A stretch of DNA of 64,000 nucleotides from Vibrio alfacsensis (GCF_003544875.1 NZ_CP032093.1:2418001-2482000); one strand, 5' to 3'. Positions 9,335-19,884 are shown, numbered from the stretch's first letter. Notes: a model not told the origin generated them from the sequence alone. Numbers and translations are program-made.

Positions 9335-10624
9335 TTAACCTACGATGTACTTCACAATGAAGATAGCAGACATAATCCAAACACTCATCGACACCTCACG
9401 ACCTTTACCACTAAACAATTTAATAGCAGCGTAAGCGATAAAGCCTAAAGTAATGCCCTCTGCGATAGAGAAAGTCAATGGCATAACCAAACAGGTCACA
9501 ACAACTGGAGCCGCTTCTGTTAAGTCACGCCAATCAATGCCAACAAGACCAGAAAGCATCAAAATGGCGACATAGAATAGCGCACCCGATGTTGCGTAAG
9601 CTGGAATCATACCTGCAAGTGGAGAAAACAGCAGAGCTAGAATAAATAATACGCCAACAACAACCGCGGTTAGACCGGTACGACCACCCGCTGCCACACC
9701 AGACACACTTTCAATGTAAGACGTCGTGTTTGATGTACCTAACAGAGCACCAACTGATGTCGCCGTTGAGTCAGCAAGTAGTGCTTTGCTTAGACGAGGA
9801 ATGTTTCCTTTTTCATCAGTTAGACCTGCTTTTTGAGAAACACCAACCAAAGTGCCAGCAGTATCGAAAAGGTCAACGAATAGGAATGCGAACACAACCG
9901 AGATCATGCCAACTTCAAATAGACCAGAAAAATCTAATTGCATAAACGTTGGAGCCAAGCTTGGTGGTGTCGACATGATGCCGCCCCATTGCACATCACC
10001 AAAGATTAAACCTAATACTGTCACCCCAAGGATTGCGATCATCACCGCGCCTTTTACACCTCGGTGAACAAGCGCAATCGTCAAGAAGAAACCAATAGCA
10101 GCAAACACGGCTTGATGTGATGTGATGTTGCCCATAGAAACCAACGTCGCTGGGTTATCGACCACTATGCCGGCATTTTTAAGTGCGATAAAAGCAAGGA
10201 AAAGACCGATACCTGCTGAAATACCAGTGCGAAGTGACAGCGGGATAGAATTAATGATCAGCTCTCGGATCTTAAATACGCTTAGAGCAACGAAAAGCAA
10301 GCCCGAAACAAATACTGCAGCGAGTGCCACTTGCCACGTGTAACCCATGCCCAACACAACAGAGTAAGTGAAGAAAGCATTGAGTCCCATACCAGGTGCT
10401 TGGGCAATTGGATAGTTAGCCACTAAACCCATGATAAAACAGCCAATTGCCGCTGCAAGACACGTCGCAACGAACACAGCGCCACGATCCATACCTGCAT
10501 CCGCTAGGATAGCTGGGTTTACAAAGATAATGTAAGCCATGGTAAGGAAGGTGGTAACACCAGCGATGATCTCAGTGCGCACATTGGTGCCGTTTTCACT
10601 AAGTTTAAAAAGCCTTTCGAGCAT
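9335..10624 (-). CDS. NCS2-family purine (adenine/guanine/hypoxanthine) permease
   Basis: Proton-coupled nucleobase uptake across the inner membrane. The 429-residue protein has about 12-14 hydrophobic segments and the AzgA-type signatures TTFLTMAYIIFVNP (about residues 25-38), QAPGMGLNAFF and GTSNTTSYIESVSG. The subgroup that includes E. coli AdeQ/GhxP fits best, but substrate preference cannot be read from sequence alone. A near-consensus PurR operator lies 24 bp upstream of the start, so repression by PurR with hypoxanthine or guanine is likely. It is monocistronic. Confidence 0.9.
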   Translation of the reverse strand: MLERLFKLSENGTNVRTEIIAGVTTFLTMAYIIFVNPAILADAGMDRGAVFVATCLAAAIGCFIMGLVANYPIAQAPGMGLNAFFTYSVVLGMGYTWQVALAAVFVSGLLFVALSVFKIRELIINSIPLSLRTGISAGIGLFLAFIALKNAGIVVDNPATLVSMGNITSHQAVFAAIGFFLTIALVHRGVKGAVMIAILGVTVLGLIFGDVQWGGIMSTPPSLAPTFMQLDFSGLFEVGMISVVFAFLFVDLFDTAGTLVGVSQKAGLTDEKGNIPRLSKALLADSTATSVGALLGTSNTTSYIESVSGVAAGGRTGLTAVVVGVLFILALLFSPLAGMIPAYATSGALFYVAILMLSGLVGIDWRDLTEAAPVVVTCLVMPLTFSIAEGITLGFIAYAAIKLFSGKGREVSMSVWIMSAIFIVKYIVG

Positions 10625-10647
10625 GAGTTAATCCTGTAAAAGGTGAA

Positions 10648-10663
10648 AAGTAAACGGTTGCGT
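10648..10663 (-). promoter_or_regulatory. PurR operator upstream of purine permease
   Basis: The minus-strand sequence ACGCAACCGTTTACTT matches every fixed position of the PurR consensus ANGCAANCGNTTNCNT. It sits just upstream of the permease start codon. The match is seen in sequence; regulation is inferred. Confidence 0.85.
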
Positions 10664-10993
10664 AATCGATTGACCGGAATTATAAAGTTATCAAATAACA
10701 AATTCCAGATAGAATTTTCACTCTAATACGATTTTTTATTTAGATATGAAACTCATCTGCTAGTGATTGACACCCATGATGGTTATAAAGCTTGATAAAC
10801 AACGAGTAACAGAATCGTATTCGGCTCATTAGGATGAGTGCAAACTGAACAATGTAATAAACTTTCAAGCCGAATACGGCGAGTTTATGTCTTAAATACT
10901 CAAGAATTTGCGTCACACCGAAGAGTGTCAGTGTCATGGTCGCAGAAGATAGGCTTGGTGGTGAGAAAATAATCGACAAGAAAAACCGACAGA

Positions 10994-11022
10994 TAAAAAA
11001 ACGCCACTCAAATTGAGTGGCG
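10994..11022 (-). terminator. Rho-independent terminator of the 28-residue gene
   Basis: Perfect nine-base stem CGCCACTCA / TGAGTGGCG, three-base loop, followed by a run of Ts on the minus strand. The only candidate gene it can serve is the small open frame ending 85 bp upstream. Confidence 0.85.
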
Positions 11023-11106
11023 GCGAATCATGTCAGCACTATTACTGAAAAAAAATTCCAATTTATAGGGTGAACAAACTGTTCAAGTCACATGCGTTGG
11101 TTGCAA

Positions 11107-11193
11107 TTAGTAACCAAAGCTTGTTGGGTATACAAAGTTACCGGTGTAAACAGATTTGTTTGTCCAGAACATTGCACTTGGTAAACCTTTCAT
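11107..11193 (-). CDS. Unrecognised 28-residue small protein
   Basis: A complete ATG-to-TAA frame of 28 codons preceded by a strong ribosome-binding site (AAGGTGAT, five bases before ATG) and followed by a perfect intrinsic terminator. The product starts MKGLPSAMFW and ends NFVYPTSFGY. It is rich in aromatic residues and Ser/Thr, has no cysteine, and has no clear membrane segment. I do not recognise a family. A CRP-type site and a perfect 19-bp palindrome lie further upstream, between it and divergent pepD. Alternatives are a leader peptide or a small regulatory RNA with a fortuitous frame. Confidence 0.6.
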   Translation of the reverse strand: MKGLPSAMFWTNKSVYTGNFVYPTSFGY

Positions 11194-11338
11194 AAATATC
11201 ACCTTCTAAATCAATTAACACTTTCGTTGATTTTCTCGGTTCCATGGAGGCGATAAACGGACTCATCCTTTGAGCATTTCATTCTTCTTTTTGGAAGCTG
11301 GTTATAAATATACCACTTAGAAATTAAATTACAACCAA

Positions 11339-11360
11339 TTTAGTGAGAAAGATCACATAA
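11339..11360. promoter_or_regulatory. Candidate CRP binding site
   Basis: The core GTGAGAAAGATCAC at 11343-11356 reads TGTGA-N6-TCAC on the minus strand, matching the CRP half-site spacing. It could serve the small gene to its left or pepD to its right. Binding is inferred. Confidence 0.5.
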
Positions 11361-11389
11361 AAGCAAAATATGACCAAGATCAAACCTGG

Positions 11390-11408
11390 ACTGTAATTAA
11401 ATTACAGT
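11390..11408. promoter_or_regulatory. Perfect 19-bp palindrome, putative operator
   Basis: ACTGTAATT-A-AATTACAGT has perfect nine-base arms around one base. A partial copy (AATTAAATTACAA) lies about 65 bp to the left. Symmetry and position suggest a dimeric repressor site; the protein is unknown. Confidence 0.45.
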
Positions 11409-11692
11409 TTTGTTAATTCGGTTGAGACATCGTTTCAGTTAACACATAACTTCCGTCATCTTGAGTGACAAAAAACGCAAACATCACAAGTCATTTATGC
11501 GAAACCACGATCATCTTTTTGCCTTTGCCAACGAACCATATAAGGATTTCATTTACTCCACGACTACTCGCTTTACCTTTCTAGTGGTATGCTTGCAGGC
11601 AATTCTAAAGCCACAACCGTTCAGCATTTATTGCTAAACGCACATTAAATCTACGGTTTATATTTGGCTAAGTACCTTAAAAGGAGTCTTCC

Positions 11693-13165
11693 GTGTCTGA
11701 ATTCCATTCTGAGATCAGTACCTTATCACCTACTCCACTTTGGCAGTTTTTTGATAAGATTTGTTCCATTCCTCATCCGTCAAAACATGAAGAAGCACTA
11801 GCTCAATACATCGTTGACTGGGCAACAGCGCAAGGTTTTGATGTTCGTCGTGATCCAACGGGCAACGTGTTTATCAAGAAACCAGCCACGCCAGGTATGG
11901 AAAACAAAAAAGGAGTGGTTCTTCAAGCGCACATTGATATGGTGCCACAAAAGAACGAAGACACTGCTCACGACTTCACTCAAGATCCAATCCAACCTTA
12001 CATAGATGGTGAATGGGTAACAGCAAAAGGCACGACGCTAGGCGCAGACAACGGCATCGGCATGGCATCATGTCTTGCCGTTCTTGCATCAACAGACATC
12101 AAACACGGCCCTATCGAAGTGCTGCTAACCATCGATGAAGAAGCTGGTATGACAGGTGCATTTGGTCTTGAAGCAGGTTGGCTAGAGGGTGATATCCTAC
12201 TAAACACCGACTCTGAACAAGAAGGCGAGGTGTATATGGGTTGTGCTGGCGGTATCGATGGCGCAATGACATTCGATATCACTCGTGATGCAATTCCTGC
12301 AGGCTTTGTTACTCGCCAACTGACACTAAAAGGTTTGAAAGGTGGTCACTCAGGTTGTGATATTCACACCGGTCGTGGCAACGCAAACAAACTGATCGGC
12401 CGCTTCCTAGCTGGCCATGCTCAAGAACTTGATCTTCGCTTGATTGAATTCCGTGGAGGTAGTTTACGTAATGCTATTCCACGTGAAGCATTCATCACTG
12501 TTGCGCTTCCAGCAGAAAACCAAGAAAAACTGGCTGAGCTCTTTAACTACTACTCTGAGCTTCTAAAAGCAGAACTTGGGAAAGTTGAAACGGATATCGT
12601 CACCTTCAATGAAGACATCGTTACTGATGCACAAGTGTTTGCGATTGCCGATCAACAACGTTTCATCGCAGCATTAAACGCATGTCCAAACGGCGTAATG
12701 CGTATGAGTGACGAAATTGAAGGTGTGGTTGAAACTTCTCTAAACGTTGGTGTTATCACGACAGAAGAGAACAAAGTAACAGTATTGTGCCTGATCCGTT
12801 CACTTATCGATTCTGGTCGTAGCCAAGTTGAGGGGATGCTTCAATCAGTGGCTGAACTAGCTGGCGCTCAAATCGAGTTCTCTGGCGCTTACCCAGGTTG
12901 GAAACCTGATGCAGATTCAGAAATCATGGCGATCTTCCGTGATATGTACGAAGGTATCTACGGTCACAAGCCAAACATCATGGTTATCCACGCAGGCCTT
13001 GAGTGTGGTCTATTCAAAGAACCTTACCCGAACATGGACATGGTTTCTTTCGGTCCAACCATCAAATTCCCTCACTCTCCAGATGAGAAAGTGAAAATTG
13101 ATACCGTTCAACTATTCTGGGACCAAATGGTTGCACTACTCGCAGCCATTCCTGAAAAAGCGTAA
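11693..13165 (+). CDS. pepD: Aminoacyl-histidine dipeptidase (peptidase D)
   Basis: Cytosolic M20C zinc peptidase cleaving Xaa-His dipeptides such as carnosine. The 490-residue product has metal-site segments LQAHIDMVPQ (about residue 81), TLGADNGIGM (about 118), TIDEEAGMTG (about 148) and HAGLECGLF (about 436). It starts at GTG with AAAAGGAG eight bases upstream. It is monocistronic and ends at a strong bidirectional terminator. Length and motifs are standard. Confidence 0.95.
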   Translation: MSEFHSEISTLSPTPLWQFFDKICSIPHPSKHEEALAQYIVDWATAQGFDVRRDPTGNVFIKKPATPGMENKKGVVLQAHIDMVPQKNEDTAHDFTQDPIQPYIDGEWVTAKGTTLGADNGIGMASCLAVLASTDIKHGPIEVLLTIDEEAGMTGAFGLEAGWLEGDILLNTDSEQEGEVYMGCAGGIDGAMTFDITRDAIPAGFVTRQLTLKGLKGGHSGCDIHTGRGNANKLIGRFLAGHAQELDLRLIEFRGGSLRNAIPREAFITVALPAENQEKLAELFNYYSELLKAELGKVETDIVTFNEDIVTDAQVFAIADQQRFIAALNACPNGVMRMSDEIEGVVETSLNVGVITTEENKVTVLCLIRSLIDSGRSQVEGMLQSVAELAGAQIEFSGAYPGWKPDADSEIMAIFRDMYEGIYGHKPNIMVIHAGLECGLFKEPYPNMDMVSFGPTIKFPHSPDEKVKIDTVQLFWDQMVALLAAIPEKA

Positions 13166-13188
13166 TCCTGATCAGATACGACAAATAC

Positions 13189-13216
13189 GAAAAAGGGTGC
13201 CGAGGCACCCTTTTTT
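13189..13216. terminator. Bidirectional terminator between pepD and DUF3332 gene
   Basis: Hairpin AAAAAGGGTGC / GCACCCTTTTTT with a T-run on the plus strand and A-run symmetry. It serves both convergent genes. Confidence 0.85.
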
Positions 13217-13249
13217 ATTGCGAGCTTGCTATTAAAAGCACTTCACAAA

Positions 13250-13792
13250 TTATGCACGAGTTTGCGCGTATGCCGCTAGCTCATCCATAGAAGTCTTAGC
13301 AACGACTTCACCATCGATGTAGTAAGTTACAAACTCACCATCACGAACACCCATTAGCGTCGCTTTCTCACCGTTGTTGTAAGTGATGTCCATCTGAACT
13401 GTATTTTCATCAAGCTGCTGCATTTGGCCTTGCTCGATAACACGGTTATTGGTTAGTGGACCAATAGGCGCTGTCGTTAGAGACTTATCTAACTGGTGGT
13501 TTACATCGATGTATGTATCCATCTTTGTATCAAAAATGTGTGGCTTACCGTTCAGTGGGTTCTTACCTGTCCAAAACTCTAGCGAGTTAAACACAATGTA
13601 GTCAGCCGCAACCGAAACACCGTAAATTGGAGCCATTAGCATGTTTAGGCCACCACGAGCGTAACGGTTGTCTACAGCTTTTAGGTTAAAGCCCATAACG
13701 TAACCCGTTACTGCGTTGCTGCCTACACAGCCTGAAAGTGACACTGCTACTGCAGTCATCGCACCAATTTTAGCGATCGCCTTTTTCATCAA
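13250..13792 (-). CDS. DUF3332 family lipoprotein
   Basis: A 180-residue envelope protein of unknown function. The signal peptide (residues 1-22) ends in the lipobox LSGC, so Cys22 is the expected lipidated residue. The conserved DUF3332 core follows: GYVMGFNLKAVDNRYARGG, then a short hydrophobic stretch (MAPIYGVSVAADYIVFN) and the FWTGKNPLNG motif. The family is common in Vibrio. It is divergent from the hydrolase gene to its right. No function should be assigned beyond periplasmic or membrane anchoring. Confidence 0.85.
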   Translation of the reverse strand: MMKKAIAKIGAMTAVAVSLSGCVGSNAVTGYVMGFNLKAVDNRYARGGLNMLMAPIYGVSVAADYIVFNSLEFWTGKNPLNGKPHIFDTKMDTYIDVNHQLDKSLTTAPIGPLTNNRVIEQGQMQQLDENTVQMDITYNNGEKATLMGVRDGEFVTYYIDGEVVAKTSMDELAAYAQTRA

Positions 13793-14122
13793 AGCCTCTG
13801 TTTCTATATAAAATACTAGGTCAAAAATTCGGCGCGGATATTAGCCGATATAACTCGGGGAGAAAAGACACATTTTTAGTAAAAAACGAGCCGTATTATT
13901 TTTGACACCAAAGCATTCATAAAACACATTACTAGTAAATGAATTATAATTTTTATATATTGAAAATTAGATAGTTACGCATAATAACTAATAGATAGGC
14001 TACATCTGATGAATATTTAATCTTATCGAACAAATATATTTGTCGTAACCTTAAGTAGAATGATTAGTGTGATTTTGAACCAGTTGTTACATTGTTGATA
14101 ACGTATTTGACAGAGATGGTTT
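13793..14122. other. Divergent AT-rich intergenic region
   Basis: 330 bp with no coding signal. It holds the promoters of the DUF3332 gene (minus) and the AstE-like gene (plus), and a perfect 14-bp palindrome ACAAATATATTTGT at 14030-14043 of unknown meaning. Confidence 0.4.
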
Positions 14123-15196
14123 ATGGCCAGAAGTAAAAAAAGCAAAGTATTTGAGCTACTCGGGCATCAAGTACAACCAGGACAACGACTAGAGACAGAA
14201 TTTGAAGCAGCACAGCTTTACACTCACTCTCCGCTGTCTATTCCTGTGGAAATCATTCACGGCAAACAAGCCGGTCCCGTTTTAATGGTGAACGCGGCAA
14301 TCCATGGTGATGAGCTTAATGGCGTAGAAATTGTTCGTCAGATGATCAACCAACTCGACCCACAGAAACTAAAAGGAACAGTGATCGCTGTGCCTATCGT
14401 CAACGTGTTTGGCTTTATCCATAAGTCTCGATACTTGCCAGACCGTCGCGATTTAAACCGTTGTTTCCCTGGTAGTGAGAAAGGTGCACTTGCATCTCGC
14501 ATGGCACATGGTTTCTTTAACAACATTGCCAAGCGTTGTGATTACATTCTCGACTTGCACACTGGCGCAATTCACCGTACCAACTTACCGCAGATCCGTG
14601 CAAACCTAAGCAACCCTGAAACATTGCGCATTGCTAAAGCATTTGCAACGCCAGTGATCGTGGATTCAGCGCTGCGTGATGGCTCCTTACGTAGTGAAGC
14701 AGAAAAATGTGATATCCCTGTACTGACGTACGAAGCGGGTGAAGCGTTGCGTTTCGATCCACTGTCGATCACAGCTGGCGTACTAGGTGTTCAGCGCGTA
14801 ATGCAGGCGATTGGTATGCTACGTGCGAGCCGTAAAAAGCTTCCAGAGCCGATCATCGCGAAATCAACCAGTTGGGTTCGTGCTTCAGGTAATGGTATTT
14901 TACGTACCGTGGTGAACTTGGGTGATAAGGTTGAAGAGGGTGAAACACTCGCTTACATCAGCTCACCGCTTGGCCATGATGAACTTGAGCTACTAGCACC
15001 TAAAGGCGGTATCGTGATTGGTCAGCAGACGCTGCCTTTGGTTAACGAAGGGGATGCGATTTTCCATATCGCTTACTTTAAGCAAGACGATGAAATCGTT
15101 GAGCAAGCCGTAGAAAGCTACATTGAAGAGTTAACAGAATTTGATGTAGACCAAGTTACGACAGGTCAAATCCCGTTAGACACAAATAATGTGTAA
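14123..15196 (+). CDS. Succinylglutamate desuccinylase/aspartoacylase family protein
   Basis: Zinc-dependent carboxypeptidase-like hydrolase of the AstE/AspA group. The 357-residue product has the metal-binding HGDE (about residue 60) and the downstream DLHTGAIHRTNLPQ segment (about 145), plus a C-terminal beta-barrel-like domain (about 245-335) as in this subfamily. The true substrate is unknown: this subfamily is distinct from bona fide AstE, and no arginine-catabolism genes are nearby. It is monocistronic with a clear terminator. Confidence 0.85.
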   Translation: MARSKKSKVFELLGHQVQPGQRLETEFEAAQLYTHSPLSIPVEIIHGKQAGPVLMVNAAIHGDELNGVEIVRQMINQLDPQKLKGTVIAVPIVNVFGFIHKSRYLPDRRDLNRCFPGSEKGALASRMAHGFFNNIAKRCDYILDLHTGAIHRTNLPQIRANLSNPETLRIAKAFATPVIVDSALRDGSLRSEAEKCDIPVLTYEAGEALRFDPLSITAGVLGVQRVMQAIGMLRASRKKLPEPIIAKSTSWVRASGNGILRTVVNLGDKVEEGETLAYISSPLGHDELELLAPKGGIVIGQQTLPLVNEGDAIFHIAYFKQDDEIVEQAVESYIEELTEFDVDQVTTGQIPLDTNNV

Positions 15197-15228
15197 ATAA
15201 CAACAATTGTGTAAATGATGGATAAAAC

Positions 15229-15254
15229 AAAGCCCTGAATCTTCAGGGCTTTTT
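15229..15254. terminator. Terminator after AstE-like gene
   Basis: Stem AAAGCCCTGA / TCAGGGCTTTTT with a T-run on the plus strand, 32 bp after the stop and also immediately downstream of the convergent DUF3622 gene. Confidence 0.85.
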
Positions 15255-15261
15255 GTTGCAA

Positions 15262-15566
15262 TTACTCTTCGTCGTCAGAGTCTGCTGCGCGCGCTTTGCG
15301 AGCTTCTTCTTTACGAACTTTTGCCGCTAGTTGCTCTGCTTCACGCTCTTGACGTTGTACCGCTTTGCGCTCGTTACGAACAACTTGGTTTTGGATAAAA
15401 CCTGCTAGTTCTTGCTCAGCCCAAGCTTGTGCTTTCTCTTCGCTATCAAAACCAGTTTCACGTTTTGATACAACCACTTGCGAGAAGTAACTTGGCGAGT
15501 GATTTCCGCGCTCCAACCGTTACGTTTTTCAGTTACGCGAATAGCAAATTTTGGATTTTTAGACAT
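15262..15566 (-). CDS. DUF3622 family protein, single-base frameshift
   Basis: Small basic Vibrio protein of unknown function. The frame starts at ATG 15564-15566 (MSKNPKFAIRVTEKRNGWSA) after GGAATTGAAAA, and runs into a second frame carrying VVVSKRETGFDSEEKAQAW and a charged, helical Arg/Glu/Ala-rich tail. The two frames join at about 15477-15485, where one base is missing (CGCAAGTGG, probably CGCAAAGTGG). The total of 305 nt plus one base gives 101 codons plus stop, the expected size. Taken alone, the downstream frame would give a misleading 84-residue protein. Confidence 0.75.
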
Positions 15567-15727
15567 TTTTCAATTCCTAAAGGGATTAATCAGGGATTCG
15601 GTCAACTTGATAACTCCATCTAAGCTGAGCTGTTTAACACCATCCCTTGGTAAGCGCGGTATTAGAGCATAATTGATTCTGCTTTGCGCGATTTTTAAGT
15701 CTATCTAAGAATTTTCATTGTGAAAAC

Positions 15728-15754
15728 AAAGCGCAGACCTTTTGATCTGCGCTT
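15728..15754 (-). terminator. Rho-independent terminator of purL
   Basis: Stem AAGCGCAGA / TCTGCGCTT followed by Ts on the minus strand, 25 bp after the purL stop. Confidence 0.82.
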
Positions 15755-15778
15755 TTCATTTTACAAAGATAAACAGTA

Positions 15779-18700
15779 TTAACCGATATTCTTACGTGCG
15801 TTTTGGAACATGCGCATCCAAGCGCCGTTCTCACCCCAACCTTCTGGAGACCATGAGTTCGCTACTGTACGGAATACACGCTCTGGGTGCGGCATCATGA
15901 TAGTTACGCGACCATCTTGAGTCGTTAGACCTGTGATTGCGTTTGGCGAACCGTTCGGGTTGTTCGGGTATTGCTGCGTTGGGTTACCGTGGTTGTCCAC
16001 GTAACGAACTGCAACCGTACCTGATGCTTCAATCGCCGCTAGGTGGTCAGCATCACGTACTTCTACGCGGCCTTCCCCGTGAGACACTGCGATCGGCATA
16101 CGAGAACCAGCCATGCCGTCGAAGAATACAGAGTCAGACTTCTGCACTTCAACTAGGCTGAAACGCGCTTCGAAACGCTCAGATTCATTACGAACAAAGC
16201 GTGGCCATAGGTCTGCACCTGGGATTAGCTCTTTCAGGTTCGATAGCATCTGACAGCCATTACACACACCTAGAGAGAACGTATCTTCACGCTGGAAGAA
16301 GCCCTCGAACTGGTTGCGAGCTTGCTCATTGAACAAGATAGACTTCGCCCAACCTTCACCCGCACCAAGTACGTCACCGTAAGAGAAGCCACCACAAGCG
16401 ACTAGGCCTTGGTACTCTTCTAGCACAGCTTGACCTGTTAGGATGTCGCTCATGTGGATATCCGTTGCTTCAAAGCCAGCACGGTCAAAGGCTGCTGCCA
16501 TCTCAACGTGAGAGTTAACACCTTGCTCACGCAAGATTGCCATCTTAGGCTTAGCGCCAGTATTTACCATAGAACCCGCGATATACGGTGCTGCGATGTC
16601 TTCATTTACATCGAAGCTTAGCTTAACGTTCAAACCTGGGTCAGAGTTGTCTTTCTTCGCCTCATGCTCTTGGTCAGCACATGCTGGGTTATCACGTAGA
16701 CCTTGCATCTTGTGCGTGGTCTCTGCCCAGATAGTGCGTAGTTCAGTGCGGTTGCGCTCAAGGACTATCTTGTCACCAGAAGTAATCACTAGCTCATCAG
16801 ATGCTGCCCCATCACCAACTACAGAGCCGATAACGTGTGAACATGTTTCTAGGCCGTTCGCTGCTAGCGTTGAAAGTACCGCGTCTAGGTCATCGTTTTT
16901 AACTTGTAGCACCGCACCCAACTCTTCGTTGAATAATGCTGCTAACGTGTCTTCGCCAAGGTCTGCGATGTCTGCTTTCACACCACAGTGACCAGCAAAT
17001 GCCATCTCAGCAAGCGTTACAAACAGACCGCCATCGCCTTTATCGTGGTAAGCCACTACTTGGCCGTTCGCTACAAGAGTTTGAACACCCTCGTAGAAAC
17101 CTTTTAGCTGTGCTGCGTTGTCTACGTCTGCTGGCTTATCACCAAGCTGCTTGTAAACCTGTGCTAGTGCTGTTGCACCTAGACGGTTTTGACCGTTACC
17201 TAAGTCAATAAGAACTAGCGAGGTATCACCTTTGTCAGTGAGAAGCTGAGGCGTGATTGTCTTACGAACATCTTCAACACGAGCAAACGCAGTGATAATT
17301 AGAGATAGCGGAGAAGTTACTTCTTTCTGCTCACCGTTCTCTTCCCACTTGGTCTTCATCGACATGGAGTCTTTACCCACAGGGATAGTTAAACCAAGTG
17401 CTGGACATAGCTCTTCACCCACGGCTTTCACTGCTTCGTAAAGACCTGCGTCTTCGCCCGGATGGCCAGCTGGAGACATCCAGTTTGCAGACAGTTTAAT
17501 GTGTTTGATATCACCGATGTTTGTCGCAGCGATGTTTGTGATTGCTTCACCAACCGCTAGACGAGCCGAAGCACCGAAGTCTAATAGAGCAACTGGCGTA
17601 CGCTCACCCATCGACATTGCTTCGCCGTGGTAAGTGTCATAGCTTGCTGCGGTTACCGCGCAGTTTGCTACTGGAACCTGCCAAGGGCCAACCATTTGGT
17701 CACGCGCAACAAGACCAGTCACCGTGCGGTCACCGATAGTGATTAGGAATGTTTTTTCTGCAACCGTTGGAAGACGTAGAACACGATCCACGGCTTCGTT
17801 TAGCTCGATACCGTCACGGTTAACCGCTGGGTTGTTTGCTTTTAGCGTTTTCGCATCACGGTGCATCTTAGGCGTCTTACCAAGAAGCACATCCATTGGC
17901 ATGTCGATTGGCGTATTATCGAAGTGTGAATCTTCAAGTTTCAGTTCACGCTCTTCTGTTGCGATGCCTACTACTGCGTATGGAGCACGCTCACGCTTAC
18001 AGATTGCGTCGAATACTGCCATGTTCTCTGGCGCAACTGCCATTACGTAACGCTCTTGAGACTCGTTACACCAGATTTCAAGTGGGCTCATGCCTGGTTC
18101 ATCATTTGGTACATCACGCAGTTGGAAGATGCCACCACGTTCGCCATCGTCTACAAGCTCTGGAAGTGCGTTCGAGATACCGCCCGCGCCCACATCGTGG
18201 ATAAATGCAATAGGGTTAGCATCACCAAGTTGCCAACAACGGTCGATCACTTCCTGACAGCGGCGTTCCATCTCTGGGTTTTCACGCTGTACTGAAGCGA
18301 AATCTAGGTCTTCTGCTGATTGACCAGATGCCATTGAAGAAGCTGCACCACCGCCAAGACCGATGTTCATTGCAGGACCACCCAGTACGATTAGGCTTGC
18401 ACCTACTGGGATCTCTTTCTTTTGAACGTGCTCGTCACGAATGTTACCCATACCACCAGCAATCATGATTGGCTTGTGGTAACCACGAACTTCTTCACCT
18501 GCGTGTGAGTTAACTTTTTCTTCGTAAGTACGGAAGTAACCAAGTAGGTTTGGACGACCAAATTCGTTGTTGAACGCCGCGCCACCAAGTGGGCCTTCTA
18601 GCATAATGTCTAGAGCGTTAACGATGCGACCCGGCTTACCGAAATCTGTTTCCCATGGCTGTTCAAAACCAGGAATACGTAGGTTAGAGGTTGTGAAGCC

Positions 18701-19702
18701 AACAAGACCTGCTTTTGGCTTACCACCGATACCAGTCGCGCCTTCATCACGGATTTCACCACCAGAACCAGTCGAAGCGCCCGGCCATGGAGAGATAGCC
18801 GTTGGGTGGTTGTGCGTTTCCACCTTCATTAGGATGTGCGCTTTCTCTTGGCTGTAACCGTATTGGCGAGTTTCTGGGTTCGGGAAGAAACGGCCAACAT
18901 CCGACCCCACCATTACCGCTGCGTTATCTTTGTATGCCGATAGCACGTTATCTGGCGTAATTTCAAACGTGTTCTTTATCATCTTGAACAGAGACTTCTC
19001 TTGCTTCACGCCGTCGATAGTCCAATCTGCATTGAAGATCTTGTGACGACAGTGCTCCGAGTTCGCTTGTGCAAACATCATCAGCTCAATGTCAGTCGGG
19101 TTGCGTTCTAGTTTATTTACGAATGCATCGTAAAGGTATTCGATCTCATCATCTGCAAGTGCAAGACCTAGGGTAACGTTTGCGTTTTCAAGCGCAGTAC
19201 GACCGCCGTTTAATAGATCTACGTCTGCCACAGGTGCTGGCTCTGCCGCTTGGAATAACGCATTTGCCGCATCGAAATCAGTAAACGTCACTTCCATCAT
19301 ACGATCATGGATAAGCGCTTTTACGTCTGCAATTTGTGCGTCGTTAAGAGGCGTCGATGTTTCTACGTAGTATGCCGTGCCGCGCTCAAGACGTTTTACT
19401 TTGTCTAGGCCGCAATTAATGGCGATATCAGTAGATTTAGAAGACCAAGGCGAAATGGTGCCCGGGCGAGGAGTAACAAGAAGTAAAAGACCTTCTGGCT
19501 CATGCTCTTCGATCGTGGGACCGTAAGTCAGCAATTTTTCCAGTTTTTCCAACTCTTGGTCATCAAGGTCAGACTTTAGATCCGCAAAGTGCATGAACTC
19601 TGCGTAAATGCCAATGACAGGCAGATCTTGTTCACGACAAAGTTCCAGTAGTTTATTAACTCGAAACTCAGAAAGAGCTGGGGAGCCACGCAAAATTCTC
19701 AT
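15779..19702 (-). CDS. purL: Phosphoribosylformylglycinamidine synthase
   Basis: Single-chain large FGAM synthase; it converts FGAR, glutamine and ATP to FGAM in purine synthesis. At 1307 residues it matches the gammaproteobacterial type. An N-terminal PurS-like part ([19 protein letters not shown]), two AIR-synthase-like repeats ([19 protein letters not shown] near 295) and a C-terminal glutaminase domain ([10 protein letters not shown] with nucleophile Cys; the His-Glu pair in MMPHPER) are all present. A PurR box upstream indicates purine repression. It is monocistronic with its own terminator. Confidence 0.98.
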   Translation of the reverse strand: MRILRGSPALSEFRVNKLLELCREQDLPVIGIYAEFMHFADLKSDLDDQELEKLEKLLTYGPTIEEHEPEGLLLLVTPRPGTISPWSSKSTDIAINCGLDKVKRLERGTAYYVETSTPLNDAQIADVKALIHDRMMEVTFTDFDAANALFQAAEPAPVADVDLLNGGRTALENANVTLGLALADDEIEYLYDAFVNKLERNPTDIELMMFAQANSEHCRHKIFNADWTIDGVKQEKSLFKMIKNTFEITPDNVLSAYKDNAAVMVGSDVGRFFPNPETRQYGYSQEKAHILMKVETHNHPTAISPWPGASTGSGGEIRDEGATGIGGKPKAGLVGFTTSNLRIPGFEQPWETDFGKPGRIVNALDIMLEGPLGGAAFNNEFGRPNLLGYFRTYEEKVNSHAGEEVRGYHKPIMIAGGMGNIRDEHVQKKEIPVGASLIVLGGPAMNIGLGGGAASSMASGQSAEDLDFASVQRENPEMERRCQEVIDRCWQLGDANPIAFIHDVGAGGISNALPELVDDGERGGIFQLRDVPNDEPGMSPLEIWCNESQERYVMAVAPENMAVFDAICKRERAPYAVVGIATEERELKLEDSHFDNTPIDMPMDVLLGKTPKMHRDAKTLKANNPAVNRDGIELNEAVDRVLRLPTVAEKTFLITIGDRTVTGLVARDQMVGPWQVPVANCAVTAASYDTYHGEAMSMGERTPVALLDFGASARLAVGEAITNIAATNIGDIKHIKLSANWMSPAGHPGEDAGLYEAVKAVGEELCPALGLTIPVGKDSMSMKTKWEENGEQKEVTSPLSLIITAFARVEDVRKTITPQLLTDKGDTSLVLIDLGNGQNRLGATALAQVYKQLGDKPADVDNAAQLKGFYEGVQTLVANGQVVAYHDKGDGGLFVTLAEMAFAGHCGVKADIADLGEDTLAALFNEELGAVLQVKNDDLDAVLSTLAANGLETCSHVIGSVVGDGAASDELVITSGDKIVLERNRTELRTIWAETTHKMQGLRDNPACADQEHEAKKDNSDPGLNVKLSFDVNEDIAAPYIAGSMVNTGAKPKMAILREQGVNSHVEMAAAFDRAGFEATDIHMSDILTGQAVLEEYQGLVACGGFSYGDVLGAGEGWAKSILFNEQARNQFEGFFQREDTFSLGVCNGCQMLSNLKELIPGADLWPRFVRNESERFEARFSLVEVQKSDSVFFDGMAGSRMPIAVSHGEGRVEVRDADHLAAIEASGTVAVRYVDNHGNPTQQYPNNPNGSPNAITGLTTQDGRVTIMMPHPERVFRTVANSWSPEGWGENGAWMRMFQNARKNIG

Positions 19703-19868
19703 GTGCTTAGGTCTCTTGTTGCAAGTGATTAAGGTGATATTGGAATAAATTCAGTGGGTTATACTGTTTTCTTCGAAGCTATTCCCGAAGGTTTTTCAAA
19801 CCTATGCCGATTCCACCTCTTCGTTGCGAGCGCATTATATAGCAATTGTTTTTGTGATGTAACATCAA

Positions 19869-19884
19869 AAGCAACCGTTTGCGT
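19869..19884 (+). promoter_or_regulatory. PurR operator upstream of purL
   Basis: AAGCAACCGTTTGCGT matches all fixed positions of ANGCAANCGNTTNCNT. It lies about 170 bp upstream of the purL start and about 140 bp upstream of mltF, in the divergent region. Confidence 0.85.

Larger units (their letters stand above)
11194..11692. other. Divergent regulatory region between small gene and pepD
   Basis: About 500 bp without a gene longer than a few codons. It carries the leader of the small minus-strand gene, a CRP-like site, a 19-bp palindrome and the AT-rich approach to pepD. Confidence 0.5.

Noticed and set aside
10740..10979. Minus-strand 79-codon hydrophobic frame between the PurR box and the terminator
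   Set aside because: No ribosome-binding site, the start would be TTG next to a terminator, and no recognisable protein pattern; likely chance.
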